A DNA stretch of 64,000 nt from Sphingopyxis sp. H053 (GTDB taxonomy: Bacteria; Pseudomonadota; Alphaproteobacteria; Sphingomonadales; Sphingomonadaceae): positions 372,001 to 436,000 of the forward strand of contig NZ_LNRU01000004.1 of the NCBI RefSeq assembly GCF_001468225.1, given 5' to 3'. Below, one piece after another: positions 1-8,474 of this stretch. The notes under the pieces are model-generated. The model was not told where the DNA came from. It made no database searches and saw only the letters and a program-made list of their open reading frames with translations. Numbering within the stretch: the stretch's first letter is position 1; each line of letters opens with the position of its first letter. Position numbers and translations under genes: made by a program.

Positions 1-899
1 GGGATCAGGCCGAATTTCAGCAGATCCTCGGGCTCGATATTCTTCAGCACTTCGCCCATGCGGCGCTCGTCGGGGCCGGCGACATGCGCGCCGAAACCGA
101 TCGACTTGCCCTGCAGGCGGTCGCCGATGATCTTTTCGAGCCCGCTGAACGCGCCGCCCGCGATGAACAGGATGTTCGTCGTGTCGACCTGCAGGAATTC
201 CTGCTGCGGATGCTTGCGCCCGCCCTGCGGCGGAACGCTCGCGGTCGTGCCTTCCATCAGCTTGAGCAGCGCCTGCTGCACGCCTTCGCCCGACACGTCG
301 CGGGTGATCGACGGGTTTTCGGCCTTGCGCGAGATTTTGTCGATCTCGTCGATATAAACGATGCCGCGCTGCGCCTTTTCGACATTATAGTCGGACGACT
401 GCAGCAGCTTGAGGATGATATTCTCGACATCCTCGCCGACATAGCCCGCTTCGGTCAGCGTCGTTGCATCAGCCATGGTGAAGGGCACGTCGAGGAAGCG
501 CGCAAGCGTCTGCGCGAGCAAAGTCTTGCCGCTGCCGGTGGGGCCGACGAGCAGGATGTTCGACTTCGCGAGTTCGACATCATCGCCGCGGCCCGAGTTG
601 GCGAGGCGCTTGTAATGATTGTGCACCGCGACCGACAGCACGCGCTTGGCGGTGTTCTGGCCGATGACATAGGCGTCGAGATGCTGGCAGATTTCCAGCG
701 GAGTCGGCACCGCGCCATCCTTGCGCGCGGCGATCCCGCCCTTGATCTCTTCGCGGATGATGTCGTTGCACAGTTCAACGCATTCGTCGCAGATGAACAC
801 GGTCGGTCCTGCGATGAGCTTGCGAACTTCGTGCTGCGACTTGCCGCAGAAGGAGCAGTAAAGGGTGCTCTTGCTGTCCGAGCCGCTCAATTTCGTCAT
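1..899 (-). CDS. clpX: ATP-dependent Clp protease ATP-binding subunit ClpX (C-terminus cut by window edge)
   Basis: ClpX is the AAA+ unfoldase that delivers substrates to ClpP in the cytoplasm. The first 299 codons are present and the C-terminal third lies outside the window. The N-terminal zinc-binding domain has C15, C18, C37 and C40. Walker A (GPTGSGKT) is at residues 119-126, followed by a Walker B region (VYIDEIDKI). The ATG at 899 is preceded by an AGAGGAAGA ribosome site. clpP lies upstream on the same strand, 169 bases away, the usual clpP-clpX order. A long inverted repeat sits in the gap and may influence a clpX-specific promoter. The identification is secure; only the missing end is unseen. 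Confidence 0.97.
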   Translation of the reverse strand, partial: MTKLSGSDSKSTLYCSFCGKSQHEVRKLIAGPTVFICDECVELCNDIIREEIKGGIAARKDGAVPTPLEICQHLDAYVIGQNTAKRVLSVAVHNHYKRLANSGRGDDVELAKSNILLVGPTGSGKTLLAQTLARFLDVPFTMADATTLTEAGYVGEDVENIILKLLQSSDYNVEKAQRGIVYIDEIDKISRKAENPSITRDVSGEGVQQALLKLMEGTTASVPPQGGRKHPQQEFLQVDTTNILFIAGGAFSGLEKIIGDRLQGKSIGFGAHVAGPDERRMGEVLKNIEPEDLLKFGLI

Positions 900-953
900 A
901 AATCTTCCTCTGGCAGCGCCAAAAGGGCACCGCCGCCTTTATCCTAGCCCGCG

Positions 954-985
954 GTCACCCAATTACAATATGGCAATTGGGTGAC
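954..985. promoter_or_regulatory. Perfect 11-bp inverted repeat between clpP and clpX
   Basis: GTCACCCAATT (954-964) pairs with AATTGGGTGAC (975-985) around a 10-base spacer. On the minus strand the repeat overlaps a possible -35 (TTGTAA) that is followed 16 bases later by TAGGAT, which would place it in a clpX promoter. It has no trailing T-run, so an intrinsic terminator is unlikely. An operator or a 5'-leader hairpin are the two readings; both are inference. Confidence 0.45.
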
Positions 986-1068
986 ATCGGTTCAATGTCC
1001 CGCGTAGCGCCAGAGGGCGAAGCGGGCGTCAAGAAACGCGGTTACTGGTTCGTTTCGGGACGTGGCAC

Positions 1069-1719
1069 TCAGGGCGTCGGGCCTTCGCTCACATCCTTCG
1101 GCGCGTCGTCGCCCGGCAAGCCCGGACGGCGGTCGAACACCTGGTCGACGAGTCCGAATGCCTTGGCCTCGTCGGCTTCGAGGAAGGTGTCGCGGTCCAT
1201 CGCTTTTTCGATCTCTTTCAGCGGCTTGCCGGTATATTTCACATACAGGTCGTTCATCCGCTTGCGGATGCGCAGAATCTCGCGCGCCTGGATTTCGATA
1301 TCCGATGCCATGCCGCGCGCACCGCCCGAGGGCTGATGGATCATCACGCGCGCGTTGGTCAGCGCGACGCGCATGCCGGGCTCACCCGCGGCGAGCAGAA
1401 AGCTGCCCATCGACGCGGCCTGACCGACGCACACCGTGCCGACGCGCGGGCGGATATATTGCATCGTGTCGTGGATCGCCATGCCCGCCGTGACGACTCC
1501 GCCCGGCGAGTTGATGTACATATAGATGTCCTTCTTCGGATTTTCCGATTCGAGGAACAAAAGCTGGGCGGTAATCAGCGAGGCCATATTGTCCTCGACC
1601 TCGCCGGTGACGAAGATGATCCGTTCGCGCAGCAGGCGCGAGAAAATGTCGAAGCTGCGTTCGCCGCGGCTCGTCTGCTCGACGACGACGGGAACAAGGG
1701 CTGCGAGCGGGTCGATCAT
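1069..1719 (-). CDS. clpP: ATP-dependent Clp protease proteolytic subunit ClpP
   Basis: Serine peptidase subunit that forms the tetradecameric proteolytic chamber used by ClpX and ClpA. At 216 aa it has normal ClpP length. The catalytic triad is visible as S103 (GQAASMGS), H128 (MIHQPSGG) and D177 (MDRDTF); the spacing S+25=H and H+49=D equals that of E. coli ClpP. The C-terminal tail ([19 protein letters not shown]) is a short acidic and proline-rich extension. It lies upstream of clpX on the same strand. Confidence 0.97.
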   Translation of the reverse strand: MIDPLAALVPVVVEQTSRGERSFDIFSRLLRERIIFVTGEVEDNMASLITAQLLFLESENPKKDIYMYINSPGGVVTAGMAIHDTMQYIRPRVGTVCVGQAASMGSFLLAAGEPGMRVALTNARVMIHQPSGGARGMASDIEIQAREILRIRKRMNDLYVKYTGKPLKEIEKAMDRDTFLEADEAKAFGLVDQVFDRRPGLPGDDAPKDVSEGPTP

Positions 1720-1822
1720 TGGGAATTCGTCCTTATGTTATCGGGATGCCGCGCCGGAGAATCCGGCGGGCTGCCCCTCCATGATCCTACATCGTCGCCA
1801 AGCGGAGGTCTTTCAAGGGGGC

Positions 1823-1853
1823 AAAAAGAAGGGGCGGGAAAGTCCCGCCCCTT
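1823..1853 (-). terminator. Rho-independent terminator after fdxA
   Basis: An 11-bp stem (1829-1839 with 1843-1853, GGGGCGGGA core) has a 3-base loop. Read on the minus strand it is followed by CTTTTTG, a typical intrinsic terminator. It lies just beyond the fdxA stop and separates fdxA from clpP. Confidence 0.85.
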
Positions 1854-1873
1854 CCGGATTATCTGGTTTCGCC

Positions 1874-2212
1874 TCAGTCGCCCTCGCCGGGTTCGGGCGA
1901 AAAGAGCGTCTCGAACTTGTTCTCGACGCCTTTGAACTCGTCGGCGTCGGCGGGGCTGTCCTTCTTGACCGTGATGTTCGGCCATTCGGCGCTGAACTTG
2001 CTGTTCACTTCGAGCCACTTTTCCAGGCCGCTCTCGGTGTCGGGCAGGATCGCCTCGGCCGGGCATTCGGGTTCGCACACGCCGCAGTCGATGCATTCGT
2101 TCGGATTGATGACGAGCATATTCTCGCCCTCATAGAAACAGTCGACGGGGCACACCTCGACACAGTCCATATATTTGCACCGGACGCAGGCATCGGTGAC
2201 GACATAGGTCAT
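1874..2212 (-). CDS. fdxA: Seven-iron ferredoxin FdxA
   Basis: Small cytoplasmic electron carrier of 112 aa. The N-terminal half carries two cysteine clusters typical of a 3Fe-4S plus 4Fe-4S ferredoxin: [17 protein letters not shown] followed by [12 protein letters not shown]. The C-terminal half is the acidic helical extension common in alphaproteobacterial FdxA. It opens with MTYVVTDAC, the standard start of the family. A strong terminator follows, and the S4-domain protein gene lies upstream 115 bases away. Confidence 0.95.
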   Translation of the reverse strand: MTYVVTDACVRCKYMDCVEVCPVDCFYEGENMLVINPNECIDCGVCEPECPAEAILPDTESGLEKWLEVNSKFSAEWPNITVKKDSPADADEFKGVENKFETLFSPEPGEGD

Positions 2213-2327
2213 GGGCTTTCGGCTCCCTCAGATGACGGCAATCGGGCCGTCAGGCTCTCAATATGGGCTCGCCTCTATGCCGCGTGAAGGCGGTGCGTCA
2301 ACGCTAAGCGACAGTTGCGAATCACTC

Positions 2328-2687
2328 TCACTGAATAGGACGATCGGGATGCCGCGGGTGCAAAGCATTTCCATCGGCGTCGATAGCCGATTGTGCGGGC
2401 GGCAACGCCCCGGGATCGAGCCGCTGGTAACAAGCCTGCGCCTCGGGCGCGGGGCCGCGGCGGAGCGGCAACGAAAGCAGGCGGATCACCTCGATCCGCT
2501 CGCCAACCGGCAGAACGAGCGTCGACCCGGCATGCACTGCGCATGATGAACGCGTGATGCGCCGCCCGTCGAGCCTGATATGCCCCGCTTCGACCATCGC
2601 CTGCGCCATGCTGCGCGAGCGGGCGAAGCGCAGGAACCACAGCAGCTTGTCCAGCCGGATGCTTCCCGCGGCGCCCGGACTTGCCAT
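2328..2687 (-). CDS. S4-domain RNA-binding protein (Hsp15/HslR-like)
   Basis: A 119-aa protein with an S4 RNA-binding fold at residues 10-60 (IRLDKLLWFLRFARSR, then GHIRLDGRRI). This is the signature of the Hsp15 family, which in E. coli binds stalled 50S subunits carrying nascent peptide. The C-terminal half is basic and proline-rich with no recognised domain. Its ATG overlaps the TGA of the upstream helicase gene by one base (TGATG), so the two are probably translationally coupled. A shared role in RNA or ribosome metabolism is inferred from this coupling. Confidence 0.85.
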   Translation of the reverse strand: MASPGAAGSIRLDKLLWFLRFARSRSMAQAMVEAGHIRLDGRRITRSSCAVHAGSTLVLPVGERIEVIRLLSLPLRRGPAPEAQACYQRLDPGALPPAQSAIDADGNALHPRHPDRPIQ

Positions 2688-5479
2688 CAGTCTTTGCGTG
2701 CGTCCGCGAGCAGCGCAGCGAGGCCGGCAAAAGGGCTGTTCGGAGACGGGCCGCGACGTGGCTGCCGGTCGGGGCGGTCGGGGCGGTCGGGGCGCGGCGG
2801 GCGCGGCGCGGCGACACGCACCTTGTCGGGCTTGCCGCGCTTGCCCTTCGCCTGATGCGCGGGCGGACGCCTTGCTTCGCCGTTCGCGGCGCGCGTCGGC
2901 GCGTCGGCATTCTTGCGATGCGGATGCGGTTTGCGGCGCGGGCGCTTTTCGGCCGCCTTGCGCAGCCCCGACCAGCGCCAGCGCTGCAATGCGGGTTCGC
3001 CGACGCTGCGGAAACCGAAGCTGCCGAGCAGCGCGCGGCGCGTCTCTTCGTCGAGCCCGAGCGAGGTCGCGAGCGCGGGGTCGATGATGAAGCCGGGCGG
3101 CGGCGCGGCGCTGACGCCCTCATGCTCGTCGTTCGCATGATCGTCATGATGCTCGTCGCGGCCGGCGAGCGGCGCGGTCGGCGGTGCCGCCGCCTGCATC
3201 CGCGCGGCATGCGCCTGACGCGCGAGCTTTTCGGCCATGTCGATGCGCAGCCAGCCCGACGCGCAGCGGCGGAACCCCGCGATCACCAGCCCGGCGTGGC
3301 TGCCCGCCTTTTGCAGCACCGCGCCGTGCGGCGGCAGCACGGGAACCGGCGCGCCCTGCTGCGCCGCCGTCAGCGCCGCGCGCCAGCGCACCGCCTCGGG
3401 CTTGAGCAGCAGCGGGTGGAAGAGATCGAGCGAGCCGATGGTGAAGCCGAGTTTGCGCAGCTGCGGACGCTCTTCGGGGGTCAGCGCGCTCAGTTGGTCC
3501 TCGACGACGGCGCGGCCGATCGTCCCGCTGTTGTCGGTGAGCGCGGCGAGCAGCGCACGGACGCGCGGCGGGGTGAAGAGGTCGCCCGCCGCCTCGCCCA
3601 TCGCGGCGAGCGGGCCCGCGTGGCGCGCGAGTTGGGCGGCAACAAAGCGCTGGAGTCGTTCGGAAATCGCCTGTACCTGATGCAGCTCGAGCCGCCGCAG
3701 CGACGGGTCGATCTGGATCGCCGGCTGGACGAGCGTCGGCCCGCGCGCGAGCGTCGCGATCGCGTGGCCGTGCCAGGCGAGGCGCGGCGCGGTCCCCGGT
3801 TCGGCGATCAGCGACAAGGCGCTGTCGTCGCCCTCGGCGAGCGCGGTCGCGCGGCGCGCGAGTTCGGCGCGCAGATGCTTTTCGGCCGCCGCGAGCAGCA
3901 TCCGGTGGTCGCTCGCTTTCGCCACCGGATCGACCTTGAACTGAAAGCCTTTCAGCGTGCCGATCGCCTCGCCGTCGACCGCGACGGTGCCGTCGGCGCC
4001 GACCGCGACGGGCAGCGCGGCGCCCCGCTGCCCCGCGTCGCGCAGCAGCAGCGCGAGCCGCCGGTCGACGAAACGCTGCGCGAGCGCGGCGTGCAGCGCA
4101 TCGGACAGGCGCGATTCGAGCGCCTGCGTTTGCTCGGTCCAACCCGCCGCGCCCGCGATCCAGTCGCCGCGCTGCGCGATGAAGCAGAGCGTGCGCACCG
4201 CGGCGATGCGGCTTGCGAGCTGGTCGATATCGCCCTCGACATCATTCAGCCGCGCGAGGCGGCGCGCGAACCAGTCGGGGTCGATCATCCCGTCGCCGTT
4301 CGTGCGCCATTGCCACAGCTTGAACACGGTGCGGCTGTGATGTTCGGCGCCCAATTGTTCGAAGTCGGGGAGGCCGCAGACGTCCCACAATCGCTGCACC
4401 GCGTCGAAATCGCCGCCGCGTGCGCGCACTTCCATATCGCCCGCCAGATGCTTGAGCACCGCGATGTCGACCGCCTCGGGCGCGGCGCGCAGCATCGGCT
4501 GGTTCGGCGGCTGCGCGAGGTCGGACAAAAGCTGGTCGAGCGAGCCGAAGCCCGGGGTCGGGTTGCGCCAGAACAGGCTGGCGAGCGGCGGGAAGTGATG
4601 CCCCTCGATCGCGTGGATTTCCTCGGGCGTGAAGCCGCCTTGCGGCAGCCCGACGGTGCCAAAGCCGCCATCCTGCTGGTGGCGCCCGGCGCGCCCCGCG
4701 ATCTGCGCCATTTCCGAAACTGTCAGGCGGCGGAGGCGGCGACCGTCGAATTTCTGCAGGCTCGCAAAGGCGACATGCTGGACGTCGAGGTTGAGCCCCA
4801 TGCCGATCGCGTCGGTCGCGACGAGATAATCGACTTCGCCCGCCTCGAACATCGCGACCTGCGCATTGCGCGTCTTGGGGCTGAGCGCGCCCATCACGAC
4901 CGCGGCGCCGCCCGAAAAGCGGCGCAGCATTTCGGCGATCGCGTAGACTTCCTCGGCCGAAAAGGCGACGATCGCCGAGCGTTTGGGAAGGCGCGAGAGC
5001 TTCGACGACCCGGCGTAGCTCAAGGTCGAGAAACGCGGCCGGGTGATGATCTCGGCCTCGGGCACCAGTCCCTTGACCAGCCCGCGAAGGCTCGCCGACC
5101 CCAGGATCATCGTTTCCTCGCGTCCGCGCGCGCGCAGCAGCCGGTCGGTGAAGACATGGCCGCGCTCGGGGTCGGCGCCGAGCTGCGCCTCGTCGATCCC
5201 GACAAAGGCAACGTCGCGTTCGACCGGCAGCGCTTCCATCGTGCCGAGCAGATAGCGCGCGTCGGGCGGCAGGATTCGCTCCTCGCCGGTGACGAGTCCG
5301 ACCTGCGCCGCGCCCTTGATCGCGACGACGCGGTCGTAAACCTCGCGCGCGAGCAGGCGCAGCGGAAAGCCGATCATGCCGCTCGAATGGGCGGTCAGGC
5401 GCTCGACCGCCAAATGGGTTTTGCCGGTGTTGGTGGGGCCAAGGACAGCCTTGACCGGCTGGGAGGAGGATGACGTCAT
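2687..5479 (-). CDS. Suv3-like DExH-family helicase
   Basis: A 930-aa superfamily 2 helicase. Walker A (GPTNTGKT) is at residues 14-21, the DEAQ box at 96-99, and motif VI (QIAGRAGR) ends the second RecA-like domain. The opening (VKAVLGPTNTGKTHLA) matches mitochondrial Suv3 and its alphaproteobacterial relatives, which act on RNA in degradation and turnover. The tail is very basic and includes a short RPD repeat encoded by a 9-bp tandem repeat. I chose the ATG at 5479 because the motif begins soon after it; the frame stays open to 5605, adding 42 unconserved residues, so an upstream start is possible. It is coupled to the S4-domain gene. Confidence 0.88.
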   Translation of the reverse strand: MTSSSSQPVKAVLGPTNTGKTHLAVERLTAHSSGMIGFPLRLLAREVYDRVVAIKGAAQVGLVTGEERILPPDARYLLGTMEALPVERDVAFVGIDEAQLGADPERGHVFTDRLLRARGREETMILGSASLRGLVKGLVPEAEIITRPRFSTLSYAGSSKLSRLPKRSAIVAFSAEEVYAIAEMLRRFSGGAAVVMGALSPKTRNAQVAMFEAGEVDYLVATDAIGMGLNLDVQHVAFASLQKFDGRRLRRLTVSEMAQIAGRAGRHQQDGGFGTVGLPQGGFTPEEIHAIEGHHFPPLASLFWRNPTPGFGSLDQLLSDLAQPPNQPMLRAAPEAVDIAVLKHLAGDMEVRARGGDFDAVQRLWDVCGLPDFEQLGAEHHSRTVFKLWQWRTNGDGMIDPDWFARRLARLNDVEGDIDQLASRIAAVRTLCFIAQRGDWIAGAAGWTEQTQALESRLSDALHAALAQRFVDRRLALLLRDAGQRGAALPVAVGADGTVAVDGEAIGTLKGFQFKVDPVAKASDHRMLLAAAEKHLRAELARRATALAEGDDSALSLIAEPGTAPRLAWHGHAIATLARGPTLVQPAIQIDPSLRRLELHQVQAISERLQRFVAAQLARHAGPLAAMGEAAGDLFTPPRVRALLAALTDNSGTIGRAVVEDQLSALTPEERPQLRKLGFTIGSLDLFHPLLLKPEAVRWRAALTAAQQGAPVPVLPPHGAVLQKAGSHAGLVIAGFRRCASGWLRIDMAEKLARQAHAARMQAAAPPTAPLAGRDEHHDDHANDEHEGVSAAPPPGFIIDPALATSLGLDEETRRALLGSFGFRSVGEPALQRWRWSGLRKAAEKRPRRKPHPHRKNADAPTRAANGEARRPPAHQAKGKRGKPDKVRVAAPRPPRPDRPDRPDRQPRRGPSPNSPFAGLAALLADARKD
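2767..2793. repeat. Three perfect 9-bp tandem units in the helicase gene
   Basis: GGTCGGGGC is repeated three times without a mismatch. It encodes the RPDRPDRPD stretch in the basic tail of the helicase. Because the unit is three codons long, copy-number change by slippage would keep the frame. Confidence 0.8.
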
Positions 5480-5626
5480 TTTCTTGGGAGCCAAGCTGGC
5501 ATGCGCAAGGTCCGCGCGCAACAGCCGATCGCGCAATGGCAGGACGGAGGCCGATTTTTTCCACACTGTTGCATAATATCCCGGCCCCGCCACGCCTTGC
5601 CGCAACGCGCCGCGGCAAATCCGCCA

Positions 5627-5642
5627 TTAAATTGACTTTAAC
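5627..5642 (+). promoter_or_regulatory. Full CtrA-type box upstream of the M23 peptidase gene
   Basis: The sequence is TTAA, seven bases (ATTGACT), then TTAAC. This exactly matches the TTAA-N7-TTAAC consensus known for the cell-cycle regulator CtrA in Caulobacter and relatives. It lies in the 181-base divergent gap between the helicase and the M23 peptidase gene, roughly 50 bases before the peptidase start codon. TTGACT inside the box could double as a -35 element. Regulation by CtrA is inferred from the motif. Confidence 0.65.
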
Positions 5643-5693
5643 GACCTTTCTTTACAGACAGTGCCTCGAAAACATCATTCGGCAGCCGGGGAT

Positions 5694-7298
5694 ATGCGAG
5701 GCTGGCCGAGCGGGGGTTGCAATTTGTTCCAGCGTCACGAACCCATCGCGGGGATGTCCGGCAACGCGGCCGCCCTCACGATGTCGCAAGCGATCCCGCT
5801 GCGGCGCGCCGTTGCCGACGCCGAACCGCATCTCGGATGGCGCGACCGGCTGGCGCAGCTCGACCTCGTTCCCGACCTCGGCGACAATATCGGTTCGGCC
5901 GAATGGTGGCGCGGCCTTGCGACATTAACCCTGCTGTGCGGAACCGCGATCGCGACCTTCCCCGGCATCCAGCCGCTTCAAGTCGGCGGAACCCCAGCGC
6001 TCGATGCCGCCGATTTTAACGAAGCGCGTGCGCAGATGATCGTGCCGCTGGCGTTCGGCGGCGACACCGGACGGCATATGGCGGCGACCGACGCGGTGCG
6101 CCCGCTGACCCAGACGCCCGAACGGCCGCAGATCGAACTCACCGCCACCTTGGGCAGCGGCGACAGCTTTGCCCGCCTGCTCGAACGCTCGGGCGTCGGC
6201 AGCAGCGAGGCGCAGGCGCTGGCGCGCCAGGTGTCGGGCGCGGTTCCGCTCGCCGACATCGCGCCGGGCACGCGGATCGACCTGATCCTCGGCCGCCGCG
6301 CCGCGCGCACGATGCCGCGCCCGGTCGAGGCGCTCGCGATGCGCGCGCGCTTTGACCTCCGCATCGAGATGGAGCGGCAGGGCGGACAGCTCGTGATGCG
6401 CCGCATCCCGATCGCGGTCGACGCAACCCCGCTGCGCATCCGCGGCCGGGTCGGCGACAGCCTCTATCGTTCGGCGCGCGCCGCCGGTGCGCCGCCCGCC
6501 GCGATCCAGTCCTATCTGCGCGTCGTCGGCAAGCAGATTTCGGTCGGCAGCGACATTCGCGCCGGCGACGAGTTCGACATCATCGTCGATTACCGCCGCG
6601 CCGAAACGGGCGAGACCGAAACGGGTAAATTGCTCTACGCCGGGCTGATCCGCGGCGGAAAAGCGAAACTCTCGATGCTCGAATGGAATGTCGACGGCCG
6701 GACCCAATGGTTCGAGGCGTCGGGCGTCGGCGAGCAGCGCGGCGGCATGACGCGGCCTACGAATGGCCGCGTAACCTCGACTTTCGGCATGCGCCGCCAC
6801 CCGATTCTCGGCTACAAGCGCATGCACAGCGGCATGGATTTCGGCGGCGGCTATGGCGCGCCGATCTATGCCGTCACCGACGGCGTCGTGACGATCGCGG
6901 GGCGCCACGGCGGTTTCGGCAATTATGTGAAGCTCAATCACGGCAATGGCCTCGGCACCGGTTATGGCCATATGAGCCGCATCGCGGTGCGCTCGGGCCA
7001 GCGCGTGCGCCGCGGGCAGGTGATCGGCTATATCGGCTCGACCGGCCTTTCGACCGGCCCGCACCTCCATTACGAACTCTATCGCAACGGCCGCGCGGTG
7101 AACCCGTCGTCGGTGACGTTCGTCACGCGCGCTTTGCTCGAAGGCAAGGCGCTCGCCGATTTCCGCGCCCGCATCCGGTCACTGACATCGATCGCGCCGG
7201 GCGCCGCGCTGACCCCGATCGCGGCGAAACAGGTCGAGGGGCCGAAGCTCGGTTCGCTCGCGGACGTCGCCTCGAAACGCGCGGGCGACGGGATCTGA
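5694..7298 (+). CDS. M23 (LytM/DipM-like) cell-wall endopeptidase, membrane-anchored
   Basis: Predicted periplasmic zinc peptidase that cuts peptidoglycan cross-links. From this start it has 534 aa: a cytoplasmic N-terminus, one membrane segment (ATLTLLCGTAIATFP), a long linker with an opacity-associated/LysM-like region, and a C-terminal M23 domain. Zinc and catalytic residues are intact: H378 and D382 (HSGMD), then H457 and H459 (HLH). The frame opens at GTG 5661, and TTG 5724 or ATG 5754 are also possible starts. The CtrA box just upstream suggests cell-cycle-timed expression, which fits a role in division or growth. Confidence 0.88.
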   Translation: MRGWPSGGCNLFQRHEPIAGMSGNAAALTMSQAIPLRRAVADAEPHLGWRDRLAQLDLVPDLGDNIGSAEWWRGLATLTLLCGTAIATFPGIQPLQVGGTPALDAADFNEARAQMIVPLAFGGDTGRHMAATDAVRPLTQTPERPQIELTATLGSGDSFARLLERSGVGSSEAQALARQVSGAVPLADIAPGTRIDLILGRRAARTMPRPVEALAMRARFDLRIEMERQGGQLVMRRIPIAVDATPLRIRGRVGDSLYRSARAAGAPPAAIQSYLRVVGKQISVGSDIRAGDEFDIIVDYRRAETGETETGKLLYAGLIRGGKAKLSMLEWNVDGRTQWFEASGVGEQRGGMTRPTNGRVTSTFGMRRHPILGYKRMHSGMDFGGGYGAPIYAVTDGVVTIAGRHGGFGNYVKLNHGNGLGTGYGHMSRIAVRSGQRVRRGQVIGYIGSTGLSTGPHLHYELYRNGRAVNPSSVTFVTRALLEGKALADFRARIRSLTSIAPGAALTPIAAKQVEGPKLGSLADVASKRAGDGI

Positions 7299-7323
7299 TT
7301 TAGCCTCTCCGCGCTTCTAAATT

Positions 7324-7405
7324 CCGTTCGCGTCGAGCGAAGTCGAGACGCCTCTCGGCCGTGCGCCTTGCCGATGTGCATCTCGACTTCGCTCGATGCA
7401 AGCGG
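7324..7405. repeat. Palindromic intergenic repeat, family A (GAGCGAAGTCGAG)
   Basis: The left arm (7324-7350) contains TCGAGCGAAGTCGAGA and the right arm (7379-7405) contains TCTCGACTTCGCTCGA, so a long hairpin can form. A second complete copy is at 11285-11368 and a half copy at 27620-27650. It lies between the M23 peptidase gene and hemB. No transposase is nearby. Confidence 0.85.
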
Positions 7406-7471
7406 AGAAGTTGGCACGCTGGCAGCCCAATATCCATTTGCCCCGCGCCCGCACGCCGCTATGCACCCCGC

Positions 7472-8470
7472 ATGACCCAAGCCGCTTTTCCCGACCTGCG
7501 CCTGCGCCGCACCCGCCGCACCGGCTGGAGCCGCGCGATGGTGCGCGAAACCCAGCTTTCGCCCGCGAACCTGATCTGGCCGCTGTTCGTCGCCGATGGG
7601 TCCAACACCGAGGAACCGATATCGAGCCTGCCCGGCGTGTCGCGCTGGTCGGTCGACCTGCTCGTCGAACGCGCGAAGGATGCGGTCGCCGCGGGCATTC
7701 CGTGCCTCGCGCTCTTTCCCTATACGCAGGCCGATCGCCGCAGCGCGGATGGCGGCGAGGCGCTCAATCCCGACAATCTGATGTGCCGTGCCACCGCCGC
7801 GATCAAGCAGGCGCTCGGCGACGAGATCGGCATCCTCACCGACGTCGCGCTCGACCCTTATACCAGCCACGGGCAGGACGGGCTGATCGACGATGCGGGC
7901 TATGTCCTCAACGACGAGACGGTCGAGGTCCTCGTCGGGCAGGCGCTCAACCAGGCGCGCGCTGGCGCCGACATCATCGCGCCCAGCGACATGATGGACG
8001 GCCGCATCGGCGCGATCCGGCAGGCGCTCGAGGCCGAGGGCTTCGGCCATGTCCAGATCATGAGCTATGCCGCCAAATATGCCTCGGCTTTCTATGGCCC
8101 GTTCCGCGACGCGGTCGGCTCGCGCGGGCTGCTCAAGGGCGACAAGAAGACCTATCAGATGGACCCCGCGAATGCCGAGGAAGCGCTGCGCGAAGTCGCA
8201 CAGGATCTCGCCGAGGGCGCCGACAGCGTGATGGTCAAGCCCGGGCTGCCCTATCTCGATATCGTGGCAGCGGTGAAGGCGAACTTCGCCGTGCCCGTCT
8301 ATGCGTATCAGGTGTCGGGCGAATATGCGATGATCGAGGCCGCCGCCGCCGCGGGCGCGGGCGACCGCGACGCGCTCGTTCTCGAAACGCTGCTCGCCTT
8401 CCGCCGCGCCGGCGCGTCGGGCGTGCTCAGCTATCATGCGCTCCATGCTGCACGGCTGCTCGGCGCCTGA
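7472..8470 (+). CDS. hemB: Porphobilinogen synthase (delta-aminolevulinic acid dehydratase)
   Basis: Condenses two 5-aminolevulinate molecules to porphobilinogen in haem synthesis, in the cytoplasm. The 332-aa length is normal. The two active-site lysines are visible: K202 (AAKYASAFYGPF) and the Schiff-base K256 (VMVKPGLPYLD). The ATG at 7472 (MTQAAFPDLRLRR) is the conserved start; the frame is open further upstream but that stretch includes the palindromic repeat and is not protein-like. The cysteine-rich zinc segment of eukaryotic-type enzymes is absent, suggesting the Mg-dependent type. The next gene follows closely. Confidence 0.96.
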   Translation: MTQAAFPDLRLRRTRRTGWSRAMVRETQLSPANLIWPLFVADGSNTEEPISSLPGVSRWSVDLLVERAKDAVAAGIPCLALFPYTQADRRSADGGEALNPDNLMCRATAAIKQALGDEIGILTDVALDPYTSHGQDGLIDDAGYVLNDETVEVLVGQALNQARAGADIIAPSDMMDGRIGAIRQALEAEGFGHVQIMSYAAKYASAFYGPFRDAVGSRGLLKGDKKTYQMDPANAEEALREVAQDLAEGADSVMVKPGLPYLDIVAAVKANFAVPVYAYQVSGEYAMIEAAAAAGAGDRDALVLETLLAFRRAGASGVLSYHALHAARLLGA

Positions 8471-8474
8471 CAGA

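Noticed and set aside
2681-5473. A 930-codon plus-strand frame opposite the helicase gene
   Set aside because: Antisense shadow; the minus strand carries all helicase motifs.
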